Assembly (NCBI RefSeq): GCF_932526225.1
Contig: NC_064045.1
Location: forward strand, 1,302,001 to 1,366,000
From: Nematostella vectensis
Lineage: Eukaryota; Cnidaria; Anthozoa; Actiniaria; Edwardsiidae
Length of the DNA: 64,000 bases
Direction of reading: 5' to 3'
Below are positions 1 through 12,165 of the stretch, piece after piece. The notes under the pieces were generated by a model that was not told where the DNA came from, made no database searches, and worked only from the letters and a program-made list of their open reading frames with translations. A program made the position numbers and the translations under genes. The stretch's first letter is position 1; every line of letters starts with the position of its first letter.

Positions 1-334
1 CAATATATACAGAAATACTTTATATGTTAATATAATATGAGTCTCCAGAGGGACTTTGAAGGCTGTTCCAAAACTGTGCTTATTATACATGTACGACCTA
101 CTTTGGGTTTAGAAGTTTGTGAGAAGTCATTGAATATCTTATTCGGTTTTGATTCTCTGGTTACTGACAAGTCCTGGTGCAGGTGCCAATGGCCAGATTA
201 GAAGAATTCTGGGCTCTTGTCAAAGTCGTATTCGTTTTTTATTTTTCGGTGTATTGAATAGTCCACATAGTGTTCTTTGTTGAAGGGAAGTCTCAAAACT
301 TCTGGGTTGGACCGCATATGGTACTTTTAAGAGC

Positions 335-344
335 CTCTCGAGAG
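335..344. other. Satellite dyad 5: CTCTCGAGAG palindrome (representative copy in monomer 1)
   Basis: Perfect 10-bp palindrome with a central CTCGAG, 68 bp after the landmark in most monomers. Variants are CACTCGAGAG in monomers 20-21 and CTTTCGAGAG downstream of each LINE fragment. Confidence 0.75.
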
Positions 345-556
345 AACAAGCCTTATCTAGATTTTTTTGGTCCGTCCTGTCACGCCCAGGGCATGCACAA
401 ACACGTGAGGGCACCAACCCCCATCACTTTTGTAATGGTCCTTCTTCCTTATCACAAGTCTGCTACTCATAACATTATGTGGTGTCATGGAGTAATGTAC
501 TCTTACATGAGAGAGAAAGCGTCTTTTGTTTTAATTTTATATTGAAACCTGAGTCA

Positions 557-594
557 ACAGGTGTAAAGTGTATTAACACTAGCTTTACACCTGT
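557..594. other. Satellite dyad 1: hairpin/cruciform (representative copy in monomer 1)
   Basis: Inverted repeat with 12-bp perfect arms, ACAGGTGTAAAG and CTTTACACCTGT. An inner GTGT/ACAC stem around ATTA gives a compound hairpin with a short bulge. It starts 290 bp after the landmark and recurs in essentially every monomer. In one class the right arm reads CTTTACACCTAT, shortening the paired arms to about 10 bp. Function unknown. Confidence 0.8.
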
Positions 595-676
595 AAAATA
601 TCAGCAACTATCTGTGATAGAAGTGGCTGGCGTAAAGACAGCTTGGCTTGCTTGAATCTCTGCCTTGTATTTGGAT

Positions 677-688
677 AGAACTAGTTCT
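677..688. other. Satellite dyad 3: AGAACTAGTTCT palindrome (representative copy in monomer 1)
   Basis: Perfect 12-bp self-complementary site found in almost every monomer and removed by the 40-bp deletion in monomers 36 and 41. It could serve as a dimer-binding site, but no factor can be named from the sequence. Confidence 0.8.
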
Positions 689-745
689 TTGATCTCGAAC
701 GGGTAAAGGGGCCCATGCAGGTTATTTTTTTTCACGATATACACC

Positions 746-757
746 TTATAATTATAA
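746..757. other. Satellite dyad 4: TTATAATTATAA palindrome (representative copy in monomer 1)
   Basis: Perfect 12-bp AT palindrome present in nearly all monomers. It is broken to TTATAATTGTAA in the monomers carrying the LINE fragment (near 41281 and 42940), which makes that change a marker of the composite lineage. Confidence 0.78.
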
Positions 758-809
758 TTGATGTCCATCGCAATCCCTGCTTCCTAAAGTTAGAGCCTAG
801 TGCACCACT

Positions 810-826
810 GGAGTCCAATGGACTCC
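810..826. other. Satellite dyad 2: GGAGTCC-AAT-GGACTCC (representative copy in monomer 1)
   Basis: Perfect 7-bp arms around a 3-nt spacer, present in most monomers. A recurrent variant class reads GGGGTCC-AAT-GGACACC, which breaks one pair (for example near 4510, 15627 and 17487), and another reads GGATTTC (near 22125 and 39685). The pairing is therefore not strictly maintained. Confidence 0.8.
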
Positions 827-3800
827 GACAAATTTAAAAATTCATACTGCTAGTTTTGCCGCTGTTAATTTAACATATACCATTGTCTGGTCTTGCAAAT
901 AAATAATAAGAGATGCTTTATACATTTCAATATATACAGAAATACTTTATATATTAATATAATATAAGAGTCTCCAGAGGGACTTTGAAGGCTGTTCCAA
1001 AACTGTGCTTATTATACATGTACGACCTACTTTGGGTTTAGAAGTTTGTGAGAAGTCATTGAATATCTTATTCGGTTTTGATTCTCTGGTGTACTGACTA
1101 GTCCTGGTGGAGGTGCTAATGGCCAGATTAGAAGAGTTCTGGGCTCTTGTCAAAGTCGTATTCGTTTTTTTATTTTTCGGTGTTTTGAATAGTCCACATG
1201 GTGTTCTTTGTTAAAGGGAAGTCTCAAAACTTCTGGGTTGGACCGCATATGGTACTTCTAAGAGCCTCTCGAGAGAACCAGCCTTATCTAGATTTTTTTG
1301 GTCCGTCCTGTCACGCCCAGGGCATGCACAAACACGTGTGGGCCGCACCCACCATCACTTTTGTAATGGTCCCTCTTCCTTATCACAAGTCTGGTACTCT
1401 TAACATTATGTGGTGTCATGGAGTAATGTTAAAGCGTCTTTTGTTTTCATTTTATATTGAAACCTGTGTCAACAGGTGTAAAGTGTATTAACACTAGCTT
1501 TACACCTGTAAAATATCAGCAACTATCTGTGATAGAAGTGGCTGGCGTAATAACAGCTTGGCTTGCTTGAATCTCTGCCTTGTATTTGGCTAGAACTAGT
1601 TCTTTGATCTCGAACGGGTAAAGGGCCCCATGCAGGTTTTTTTTTTTACGATATACACCTTATAATTATAATTGATGTCCATCGCAATCCCTGCTTCCTA
1701 AAGTTAGAGCCTAGTGCACCACTGGAGTCCAATGGACTCCGTGAAATTTAAAAATGCATACCGCTAGTTTTGCCGCTGTTAATTTATCATATACCATTGT
1801 CTGGTCTCGCAAATAAATAATAAGAGATACATTATATATTTCAATATATACAGAAATACTTTATATGTTAATATAATATAAGAGTCTCCAGAGGGACTTT
1901 GAAGGCTGTTCCAAAACTGTGCTTATTATACATGTACGACCTACTTTGGGTTTAGAAGTTTGTGAGAAGTCATTGAATATCTTATTCGGTTTTGTTTCTC
2001 TGGTGTACTGACTAGTCCTGGTGCAGGTGCCAATGGCCAGATTAGAAGAATTCTGGGCTCTTGTCAAAGTCGTATTCGTTTTTTATTTTTCGGTGTATTG
2101 AATAGTCCACATAGTGTTCTTTGTTGAAGGGAAGTCTCAAAACTTCTGGGTTGGACCGCATATGGTACTTCTAAGAGCCTCTCGAGAGAACAAGCCTTAT
2201 CTAGATTTTTTTGGTCCGTCCTGTCACGCCCAGGGCATGCACAAACACGTGTGGGCCTCACCCCCCATCACTTTTGTAATGGTCCCTCCTCCTTATCACA
2301 AGTCTGCTACTCATAACATTATGTGGTGTCATGGAGTAATGTACTCTTACATGAGAGAGAAAGCGTCTTTTGTTTTAATTTTATATTGAAACCTGAGTCA
2401 ACAGGTGTAAAGTGTATTAACACTAGCTTTACACCTGTAAAATATCAGCAACTATCTGTGATAGAAGTGGCTTACGTAAAGACAGCTTGGCTTGCTTGAA
2501 TCTCTGCCTTGTATTTGGATAGAACTAGTTCTTTGATCTCGAACGGGTAAAGGGGCCCATGTAGGTTATTTTTTTTTCACGATATACACCTTATAATTAT
2601 AATTGATGTCCATCGCAATCCCTGCTTCCTAAAGCTAGAGCCTAGTAGACCACTGGAGTCCAATGGACTCCGAGAATTTTAAAAATTCATACTGCTAGTT
2701 TTGCCGCTGTTAATTTAACATATCCCATTGTCTGGTCTTGCAAATAAATAATAAGAGATACTTTATACATTTCAATATATACAGAAATACTTTGTATATT
2801 AATATAATATAAGAGTCTCCAGAGGGACTTTGAAGGCTGTTCCAAAAATGTGCTTATTATACATGTACGACTTACTTTGGGTTTAGAAGTTTGTGAGAAG
2901 TCATTGAATATCTTATTCGGTTTTGATTCTCTGGTGTACTGACTAGTCCTGGTGCAGGTGCCAATGGCCAGATTAGAAGAGTTCTGGGCTCTTGTCAAAG
3001 TCGTATTAGTTTTTTATTTTTCGGTGTATTGAATAGTCCACATGGTGTTCTTTGTTGAAGGGAAGTCTCAAAACTTCTGGGTTGGACCGCATATGGTACT
3101 TCTAAGAGCCTCTCGAGAGAACCAGCCTTATCTAGATTTTTTTGGTCCGTCCTGTCACGCCCAGGGCATGCACAAACACGTGTGGGCCGCACCCACCATC
3201 ACTTTTGTAATGGTCCCTCTTCCTTATCACAAGTCTGGTACTCTTAACATTATGTGGTGTCATGGAGTAATGTACTCTTACATGAGAGAGAAAGCGTCTT
3301 TTGTTTTAATTTTATATTGAAACCTGTGTCAACAGGTGTAAAGTGTATTAACACTAGCTTTACACCTATAAAATATCAACAACTATCTGTGATAGAAGTG
3401 GCTGGCGTAATGACAGCTTGGCTTGCTTGAATCTGCCTTGTATTTGGCTAGAACTAGTTCTTTGATCTCGAACGGGTAAAGGGGCCCATGCAGGGTTTTT
3501 TTTTCACGCTATACACCTTATAATTATAATTGATGTCCATCGCAATCCCTGCTTCCTGAAGTTAGAGCCTAGTGCACCACTGGAGTCCAATGGACTCCGG
3601 GAAATTTAAAAATTCATACTGCTAGTTTTGCCGCTGTTAATTTAACATATACCATTGTCTGGTCTTGCAAATAAATAATAAGAGATACTTTATACATTTC
3701 AATATATACAGAAATACTTTGTATATTAATATAATATAAGAGTCTCCAGAGGGACTTTGAAGGCTGTTCCAAAAATGTGCTTATTATACATGTACGACCT

Positions 3801-6800
3801 ACTTTGGGTTTAGAAGTTTGTGAGAAGTCATTGAATATCTTATTCGGTTTTGATTCTCTGGTGTACTGACTAGTCCTGGTGCAGGTGCCAATGGCCAGAT
3901 TAGAAGAGTTCTGGGCTCTTGTCAAAGTCGTATTCGTTTTTTTTTTCGGTGTATTGAATAGTCCACATGGTGTTCTTTGTTGAAGGGAAGTCTCAAAACT
4001 TCTTGGTTGGACCGCATATGGTACTTCTAAGAGCCTCTCGAGAGAACAAGCCTTATCTAGATTTTTTTGGTCCGTCCTGTCACGCCCAGGGCATGCACAA
4101 ACACGTATGGGCCTCACCCCCCATCACTTTTGTAATGGTCCCTCTTCCTTATCACAAGTCTGCTACTCATAACATTATGTGGTGTCATGGAGTAATGTAC
4201 TCTTACATGAGAGAGAAAGCGTCTTTTGTTTTAATTTTATATTGAAACCTGAGTCAACAGGTGTAAAGTGTATTAACACTAGCTTTACACCTGTAAAATA
4301 TCAGCAACTATCTGTGATAGAAGTGGCTGGCGTAAAGACAGCTTGGCTTGCTTGAATCTCTGCCTTGTATTTGGATAGAACTAGTTCTTTGATCTCGAAC
4401 GGGTAAAGGGGCCCATGCAGGCTATTTTTTTCACGATATACACCTTATAATTATAATTGATGTCCACCGCAATCCCTGCTTCCTAAAGTTAGAGCATAGT
4501 GCACCAATGGGGTCCAATGGACACCGAGAAATTTAAAAATGCATACTGCTAGTTTTGCCGCTGTTAATTTAACATATACCATTGTCTGGTCTTGCAAATA
4601 AATAATAAGAGATACTTTATACATTTCAATATATACAGAAATACTTTATATATTAATATAATATAAGAGTCTCCAGAGGGACTTTGAAGGCTGTTCCAAA
4701 AATGTGCTTATTATACATGTACGACCTACTTTGGGTTTAGAAGTTTGTCAGAAGTCATTGAATATCTTATTCGGTTTTGATTTATCTGGTGTACTGACTA
4801 GTCCTGGTGCAGGTGCCAATGGCCAGATTAGAAGAGTTCTGGGCTCTTGTCAAAGTCGTATTCGTTTTTTATTTTTTCGGTGTATTGAATAGTCCACATG
4901 GTGTTCTTTGTTAAAGGGAAGTCTCAAAACTTCTGGGTTGGACCGCATATGGTACTTCTAAGAGCCTCTCGAGAGAACCAGCCTTATCTAGATTTTTTTG
5001 GTCCGTCCTGTCACGCCCAGGGCATGCACAAACACGTGTGGGCCGCACCCACCATCACTTTTGTAATGGTCCCTCTTCCTTATCACAAGTCTGGTACTCT
5101 TAACATTATGTGGTGTCATGGAGTAATGTACTCTTACATGAGAGAGAAAGCGTCTTTTGTTTTCATTTTATATTGAAACCTGTGTCAACAGGTGTAAAGT
5201 GTATTAACACTAGCTTTACACCTGTAAAATATTAACAACTATCTGTGATAGAAGTGGCTGGCGTAATGACAGCTTGGCTTGCTTGAATCTCTGCCTTGTA
5301 TTTGGATAGAACTAGTTCTTTGATCTCGAACGGGTAAAGGGGCCCATGCAGGCTATTTTTTTTCACGATATACACCTTATAATTATAATTGATGTCCACC
5401 GCAATCCCTGCTTCCTAAAGTTAGAGCCTAGTGCACCACTGGAGTCCAATGGACTCCGAGAAATTTAAAAATGCATACTGCTAGTTTTGCCGCTGTTAAT
5501 TTAACATATACCATTGTCTGGTCTTGCAAATAAATAATAAGAGATACTTTATACATTTCAATATATACAGAAATACTTTATATATTAATATAATATAAGA
5601 GTCTCCAGAGGGACTTTGAAGGCTGTTCCAAAAATGTGCTTATTATACATGTACGACCTACTTTGGGTTTAGAAGTTTGTGAGAAGTCATTGAATATCTT
5701 ATTCGGTTTTGATTTATCTGGTGTACTGACTAGTCCTGGTGCAGGTGCCAATGGCCAGATTAGAAGAGTTCTGGGCTCTTGTCAAAGTCGTATTAGTTTT
5801 TTTATTTTTCGGTGTATTGAATAGTCCACATGGTGTTCTTTGTTGAAGGGAAGTCTCAAAACTTCTGGGTTGGACCGCATATGGTACTTCTAAGAGCCTC
5901 TCGAGAGAACAAGCCTTATCTAGATTTTTTTGGTCCGTCCTGTCACGCCCAGGGCATGCACAAACACGTGTGGGCCTCACCCCCCATCACTTTTGTAATG
6001 GTCCCTCTTCCTTATCACAAGTCTGCTACTCATAACATTATGTGGTGTCATGGAGTAATGTACTCTTACATGAGAGAGAAAGCGTCTTTTGTTTTAATTT
6101 TATATTGAAACCCGTGTCAACAGGTGTAAAGTGTATTAACACTAGCTTTACACCTATAAAATATCAACGACTATCTGTGATAGAAGTGGCTGGCGTAATG
6201 ACAGCTTGGCTTGCTTGAATCTCTGCCTTGTATTTGGATAGAACTAGTTCTTTGATCTCGAACGGGTAAAGGGGCCCATGCAGGTTATTTTTTTTCACGA
6301 TATACACCTTATAATTATAATTGATGTCCATCGCAATCCCTGCTTCCTAAAGTTAGTGCCTAGTGCACCACTGGAGTCCAATGGACTCCGAGAAATTTAA
6401 AAATGCATACTGCTAGTTTTGCCGCTGTTAATTTATCATATACCATTGTCTGGTCTCGCAAATAAATAATAAGAGATACATTATATATTTCAATATATAC
6501 AGAAATACTTTATATATTAATATAATATAAGAGTCTCCAGAGAGACTTTGAAGGCTGTTCCAAAACTGTGCTTATTATACATGTACGACCTACTTTGGGT
6601 TTAGAAGTATGTGAGAAGTCATTGAATATCTTATTCGGTTTTGATTCTCTGGTTACTGACAAGTCCTGGTGCAGGTGCTAATGGCCAGATTAGAAGAGTT
6701 CTGGGCTCTTGTCAAAGTCGTATTCGTTTTTTTTTTTCGGTGTTTTGAATAGTCCACATGGTGTTCTTTGTTGAAGGGAAGTCTCAAAACTTCTGGGTTG

Positions 6801-7418
6801 GACCGCATGTGGTACTTCTAAGAGCCTCTCGAGAGAACAAGCCTTATCTAGATTTTTTTGGTCCGTCCTGTCACGCCCAGGGCATGCACAAACACGTGTG
6901 GGCACCGACCCCTATCACTTTTGTAATGGTCCTTCTTCCCTATCACAAGTCTGCTACTCATAACATTATGTGGTGTCATAGAGTAATGTACTCTAACATG
7001 AGAGAGAAAGCGTCTTTTGTTTTCATTTTATATTGAAACCTGTGTCAACAGGTGTAAAGTGTATTAACACTAGCTTTACACCTGTAAAATATCAGCAACT
7101 ATCTGTGATAGAAGTGGCTGGCGTAATGACAGCTTGGCTTGCTTGAATCTCTGCCTTGTATTTGGCTAGAACTAGTTCTTTGATCTCGAACGGGTAAAGG
7201 GGCCCATGCAGGTTATTTTTTTTCACGATATACACCTCATAATTATAATTGATGTCCATCGCAATCCCTGCTTCCTAAAGTTAGAGCCTAGTGCACCACT
7301 GGAGTCCAATGGACTCCGTGAAATTTAAAAATGCATACCGCTAGTTTTGCCGCTGTTAATTTATCATATACCATTGTCTGGTCTCGCAAATAAATAATAA
7401 GAGATACATTATATATTT

Positions 7419-10400
7419 CAATATATACAGAAATACTTTATATGTTAATATAATATGAGTCTCCAGAGGGACTTTGAAGGCTGTTCCAAAACTGTGCTTA
7501 TTATACATGTACGACCTACTTTGGGTTTAGAAGTTTGTGAGAAGTCATTGAATATCTTATTCGGTTTTGATTCTCTGGTTACTGACAAGTCCTGGTGCAG
7601 GTGCCAATGGCCAGATTAGAAGAATTCTGGGCTCTTGTCAAAGTCGTATTCGTTTTTTATTTTTCGGTGTATTGAATAGTCCACATAGTGTTCTTTGTTG
7701 AAGGGAAGTCTCAAAACTTCTGGGTTGGACCGCATATGGTACTTTTAAGAGCCTCTCGAGAGAACAAGCCTTATCTAGATTTTTTTGGTCCGTCCTGTCA
7801 CGCCCAGAGCATGCACAAACACGTGAGGGCACCAACCCCCATCACTTTTGTAATGGTCCTTCTTCCTTATCACAAGTCTGCTACTCATAACATTATGTGG
7901 TGTCATGGAGTAATGTACTCTTACATGAGAGAGAAAGCGTCTTTTGTTTTAATTTTATATTGAAACCTGAGTCAACAGGTGTAAAGTGTATTAACACTAG
8001 CTTTACACCTGTAAAATATCAGCAACTATCTGTGATAGAAGTGGCTGGCGTAAAGACAGCTTGGCTTGCTTGAATCTCTGCCTTGTATTTGGATAGAACT
8101 AGTTCTTTGATCTCGAACGGGTAAAGGGGCCCATGCAGGTTATTTTTTTTCACGATATACACCTTATAATTATAATTGATGTCCATCGCAATCCCTGCTT
8201 CCTAAAGTTAGAGCCTAGTGCACCACTGGAGTCCAATGGACTCCGACAAATTTAAAAATTCATACTGCTAGTTTTGCCGCTGTTAATTTAACATATACCA
8301 TTGTCTGGTCTTGCAAATAAATAATAAGAGATGCTTTATACATTTCAATATATACAGAAATACTTTATATATTAATATAATATAAGAGTCTCCAGAGGGA
8401 CTTTGAAGGCTGTTCCAAAACTGTGCTTATTATACATGTACGACCTACTTTGGGTTTAGAAGTTTGTGAGAAGTCATTGAATATCTTATTCGGTTTTGAT
8501 TCTCTGGTGTACTGACTAGTCCTGGTGGAGGTGCTAATGGCCAGATTAGAAGAGTTCTGGGCTCTTGTCAAAGTCGTATTCGTTTTTTTATTTTTCGGTG
8601 TTTTGAATAGTCCACATGGTGTTCTTTGTTAAAGGGAAGTCTCAAAACTTCTGGGTTGGACCGCATATGGTACTTCTAAGAGCCTCTCGAGAGAACCAGC
8701 CTTATCTAGATTTTTTTGGTCCGTCCTGTCACGCCCAGGGCATGCACAAACACGTGTGGGCCGCACCCACCATCACTTTTGTAATGGTCCCTCTTCCTTA
8801 TCACAAGTCTGGTACTCTTAACATTATGTGGTGTCATGGAGTAATGTTAAAGCGTCTTTTGTTTTCATTTTATATTGAAACCTGTGTCAACAGGTGTAAA
8901 GTGTATTAACACTAGCTTTACACCTGTAAAATATCAGCAACTATCTGTGATAGAAGTGGCTGGCGTAATAACAGCTTGGCTTGCTTGAATCTCTGCCTTG
9001 TATTTGGCTAGAACTAGTTCTTTGATCTCGAACGGGTAAAGGGCCCCATGCAGGTTTTTTTTTTTACGATATACACCTTATAATTATAATTGATGTCCAT
9101 CGCAATCCCTGCTTCCTAAAGTTAGAGCCTAGTGCACCACTGGAGTCCAATGGACTCCGTGAAATTTAAAAATGCATACCGCTAGTTTTGCCGCTGTTAA
9201 TTTATCATATACCATTGTCTGGTCTCGCAAATAAATAATAAGAGATACATTATATATTTCAATATATACAGAAATACTTTATATGTTAATATAATATAAG
9301 AGTCTCCAGAGGGACTTTGAAGGCTGTTCCAAAACTGTGCTTATTATACATGTACGACCTACTTTGGGTTTAGAAGTTTGTGAGAAGTCATTGAATATCT
9401 TATTCGGTTTTGTTTCTCTGGTGTACTGACTAGTCCTGGTGCAGGTGCCAATGGCCAGATTAGAAGAATTCTGGGCTCTTGTCAAAGTCGTATTCGTTTT
9501 TTATTTTTCGGTGTATTGAATAGTCCACATAGTGTTCTTTGTTGAAGGGAAGTCTCAAAACTTCTGGGTTGGACCGCATATGGTACTTCTAAGAGCCTCT
9601 CGAGAGAACAAGCCTTATCTAGATTTTTTTGGTCCGTCCTGTCACGCCCAGGGCATGCACAAACACGTGTGGGCCTCACCCCCCATCACTTTTGTAATGG
9701 TCCCTCCTCCTTATCACAAGTCTGCTACTCATAACATTATGTGGTGTCATGGAGTAATGTACTCTTACATGAGAGAGAAAGCGTCTTTTGTTTTAATTTT
9801 ATATTGAAACCTGAGTCAACAGGTGTAAAGTGTATTAACACTAGCTTTACACCTGTAAAATATCAGCAACTATCTGTGATAGAAGTGGCTTACGTAAAGA
9901 CAGCTTGGCTTGCTTGAATCTCTGCCTTGTATTTGGATAGAACTAGTTCTTTGATCTCGAACGGGTAAAGGGGCCCATGTAGGTTATTTTTTTTTCACGA
10001 TATACACCTTATAATTATAATTGATGTCCATCGCAATCCCTGCTTCCTAAAGCTAGAGCCTAGTAGACCACTGGAGTCCAATGGACTCCGAGAATTTTAA
10101 AAATTCATACTGCTAGTTTTGCCGCTGTTAATTTAACATATCCCATTGTCTGGTCTTGCAAATAAATAATAAGAGATACTTTATACATTTCAATATATAC
10201 AGAAATACTTTGTATATTAATATAATATAAGAGTCTCCAGAGGGACTTTGAAGGCTGTTCCAAAAATGTGCTTATTATACATGTACGACTTACTTTGGGT
10301 TTAGAAGTTTGTGAGAAGTCATTGAATATCTTATTCGGTTTTGATTCTCTGGTGTACTGACTAGTCCTGGTGCAGGTGCCAATGGCCAGATTAGAAGAGT

Positions 10401-12165
10401 TCTGGGCTCTTGTCAAAGTCGTATTAGTTTTTTATTTTTCGGTGTATTGAATAGTCCACATGGTGTTCTTTGTTGAAGGGAAGTCTCAAAACTTCTGGGT
10501 TGGACCGCATATGGTACTTCTAAGAGCCTCTCGAGAGAACCAGCCTTATCTAGATTTTTTTGGTCCGTCCTGTCACGCCCAGGGCATGCACAAACACGTG
10601 TGGGCCGCACCCACCATCACTTTTGTAATGGTCCCTCTTCCTTATCACAAGTCTGGTACTCTTAACATTATGTGGTGTCATGGAGTAATGTACTCTTACA
10701 TGAGAGAGAAAGCGTCTTTTGTTTTAATTTTATATTGAAACCTGTGTCAACAGGTGTAAAGTGTATTAACACTAGCTTTACACCTATAAAATATCAACAA
10801 CTATCTGTGATAGAAGTGGCTGGCGTAATGACAGCTTGGCTTGCTTGAATCTGCCTTGTATTTGGCTAGAACTAGTTCTTTGATCTCGAACGGGTAAAGG
10901 GGCCCATGCAGGGTTTTTTTTTCACGCTATACACCTTATAATTATAATTGATGTCCATCGCAATCCCTGCTTCCTGAAGTTAGAGCCTAGTGCACCACTG
11001 GAGTCCAATGGACTCCGGGAAATTTAAAAATTCATACTGCTAGTTTTGCCGCTGTTAATTTAACATATACCATTGTCTGGTCTTGCAAATAAATAATAAG
11101 AGATACTTTATACATTTCAATATATACAGAAATACTTTGTATATTAATATAATATAAGAGTCTCCAGAGGGACTTTGAAGGCTGTTCCAAAAATGTGCTT
11201 ATTATACATGTACGACCTACTTTGGGTTTAGAAGTTTGTGAGAAGTCATTGAATATCTTATTCGGTTTTGATTCTCTGGTGTACTGACTAGTCCTGGTGC
11301 AGGTGCCAATGGCCAGATTAGAAGAGTTCTGGGCTCTTGTCAAAGTCGTATTCGTTTTTTTTTTCGGTGTATTGAATAGTCCACATGGTGTTCTTTGTTG
11401 AAGGGAAGTCTCAAAACTTCTTGGTTGGACCGCATATGGTACTTCTAAGAGCCTCTCGAGAGAACAAGCCTTATCTAGATTTTTTTGGTCCGTCCTGTCA
11501 CGCCCAGGGCATGCACAAACACGTATGGGCCTCACCCCCCATCACTTTTGTAATGGTCCCTCTTCCTTATCACAAGTCTGCTACTCATAACATTATGTGG
11601 TGTCATGGAGTAATGTACTCTTACATGAGAGAGAAAGCGTCTTTTGTTTTAATTTTATATTGAAACCTGAGTCAACAGGTGTAAAGTGTATTAACACTAG
11701 CTTTACACCTGTAAAATATCAGCAACTATCTGTGATAGAAGTGGCTGGCGTAAAGACAGCTTGGCTTGCTTGAATCTCTGCCTTGTATTTGGATAGAACT
11801 AGTTCTTTGATCTCGAACGGGTAAAGGGGCCCATGCAGGCTATTTTTTTCACGATATACACCTTATAATTATAATTGATGTCCACCGCAATCCCTGCTTC
11901 CTAAAGTTAGAGCATAGTGCACCAATGGGGTCCAATGGACACCGAGAAATTTAAAAATGCATACTGCTAGTTTTGCCGCTGTTAATTTAACATATACCAT
12001 TGTCTGGTCTTGCAAATAAATAATAAGAGATACTTTATACATTTCAATATATACAGAAATACTTTATATATTAATATAATATAAGAGTCTCCAGAGGGAC
12101 TTTGAAGGCTGTTCCAAAAATGTGCTTATTATACATGTACGACCTACTTTGGGTTTAGAAGTTTG
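7419..12165 (+). repeat. Higher-order repeat block, monomers 9-13, right copy of 1-4747
   Basis: Partner of 1-4747 at offset 7418 bp. The end of this block overlaps the junction of a younger 3699-bp duplication: downstream of about 12165 the sequence returns to the class of monomer 10 instead of continuing into the class of monomer 6. Confidence 0.88.

Larger units (their letters stand above)
1..4747 (+). repeat. Higher-order repeat block, monomers 1-5, left copy (partner 7419-12165)
   Basis: This block matches 7419-12165 at a constant offset of 7418 bp (eight monomers) with very few differences by eye. One is GGC versus AGC in CCCAGGGCATGC (monomer 1 versus 9). The match ends at position 4748, where this copy reads AGTTTGTCAG and the partner reads AGTTTGTGAG; the two then belong to different monomer classes. 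A multi-monomer period with much higher identity than between adjacent monomers is the definition of a higher-order repeat. Confidence 0.9.

Noticed and set aside
352-372. Sm-site-like AGATTTTTTTGG and a nearby GT, considered as an snRNA or spliced-leader gene in tandem
   Set aside because: The T run is longer than the usual Sm site, there is no flanking hairpin arrangement, and no known snRNA or SL sequence is recognisable. A tandem repeat alone is not evidence.
690-712. Possible RNA polymerase III B-box (CGTTCGAGATC on the minus strand)
   Set aside because: It resembles a B-box core at a few positions, but there is no A-box at the expected upstream distance and no T-rich terminator in a sensible place. 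A tRNA- or SINE-derived origin is not supported.
898-903. AATAAA in each monomer as a polyadenylation signal
   Set aside because: It sits in AT-rich AATAAATAATAAG sequence with no associated gene; chance occurrence is expected.
3614-4117. Minus-strand ORF of up to 167 codons recurring in several monomers
   Set aside because: It is open only where T-run lengths happen to keep frame. Most monomers split it into 65-, 68-, 72-, 88- or 103-codon pieces. It overlaps the plus-strand ORF and shows no recognisable domain.
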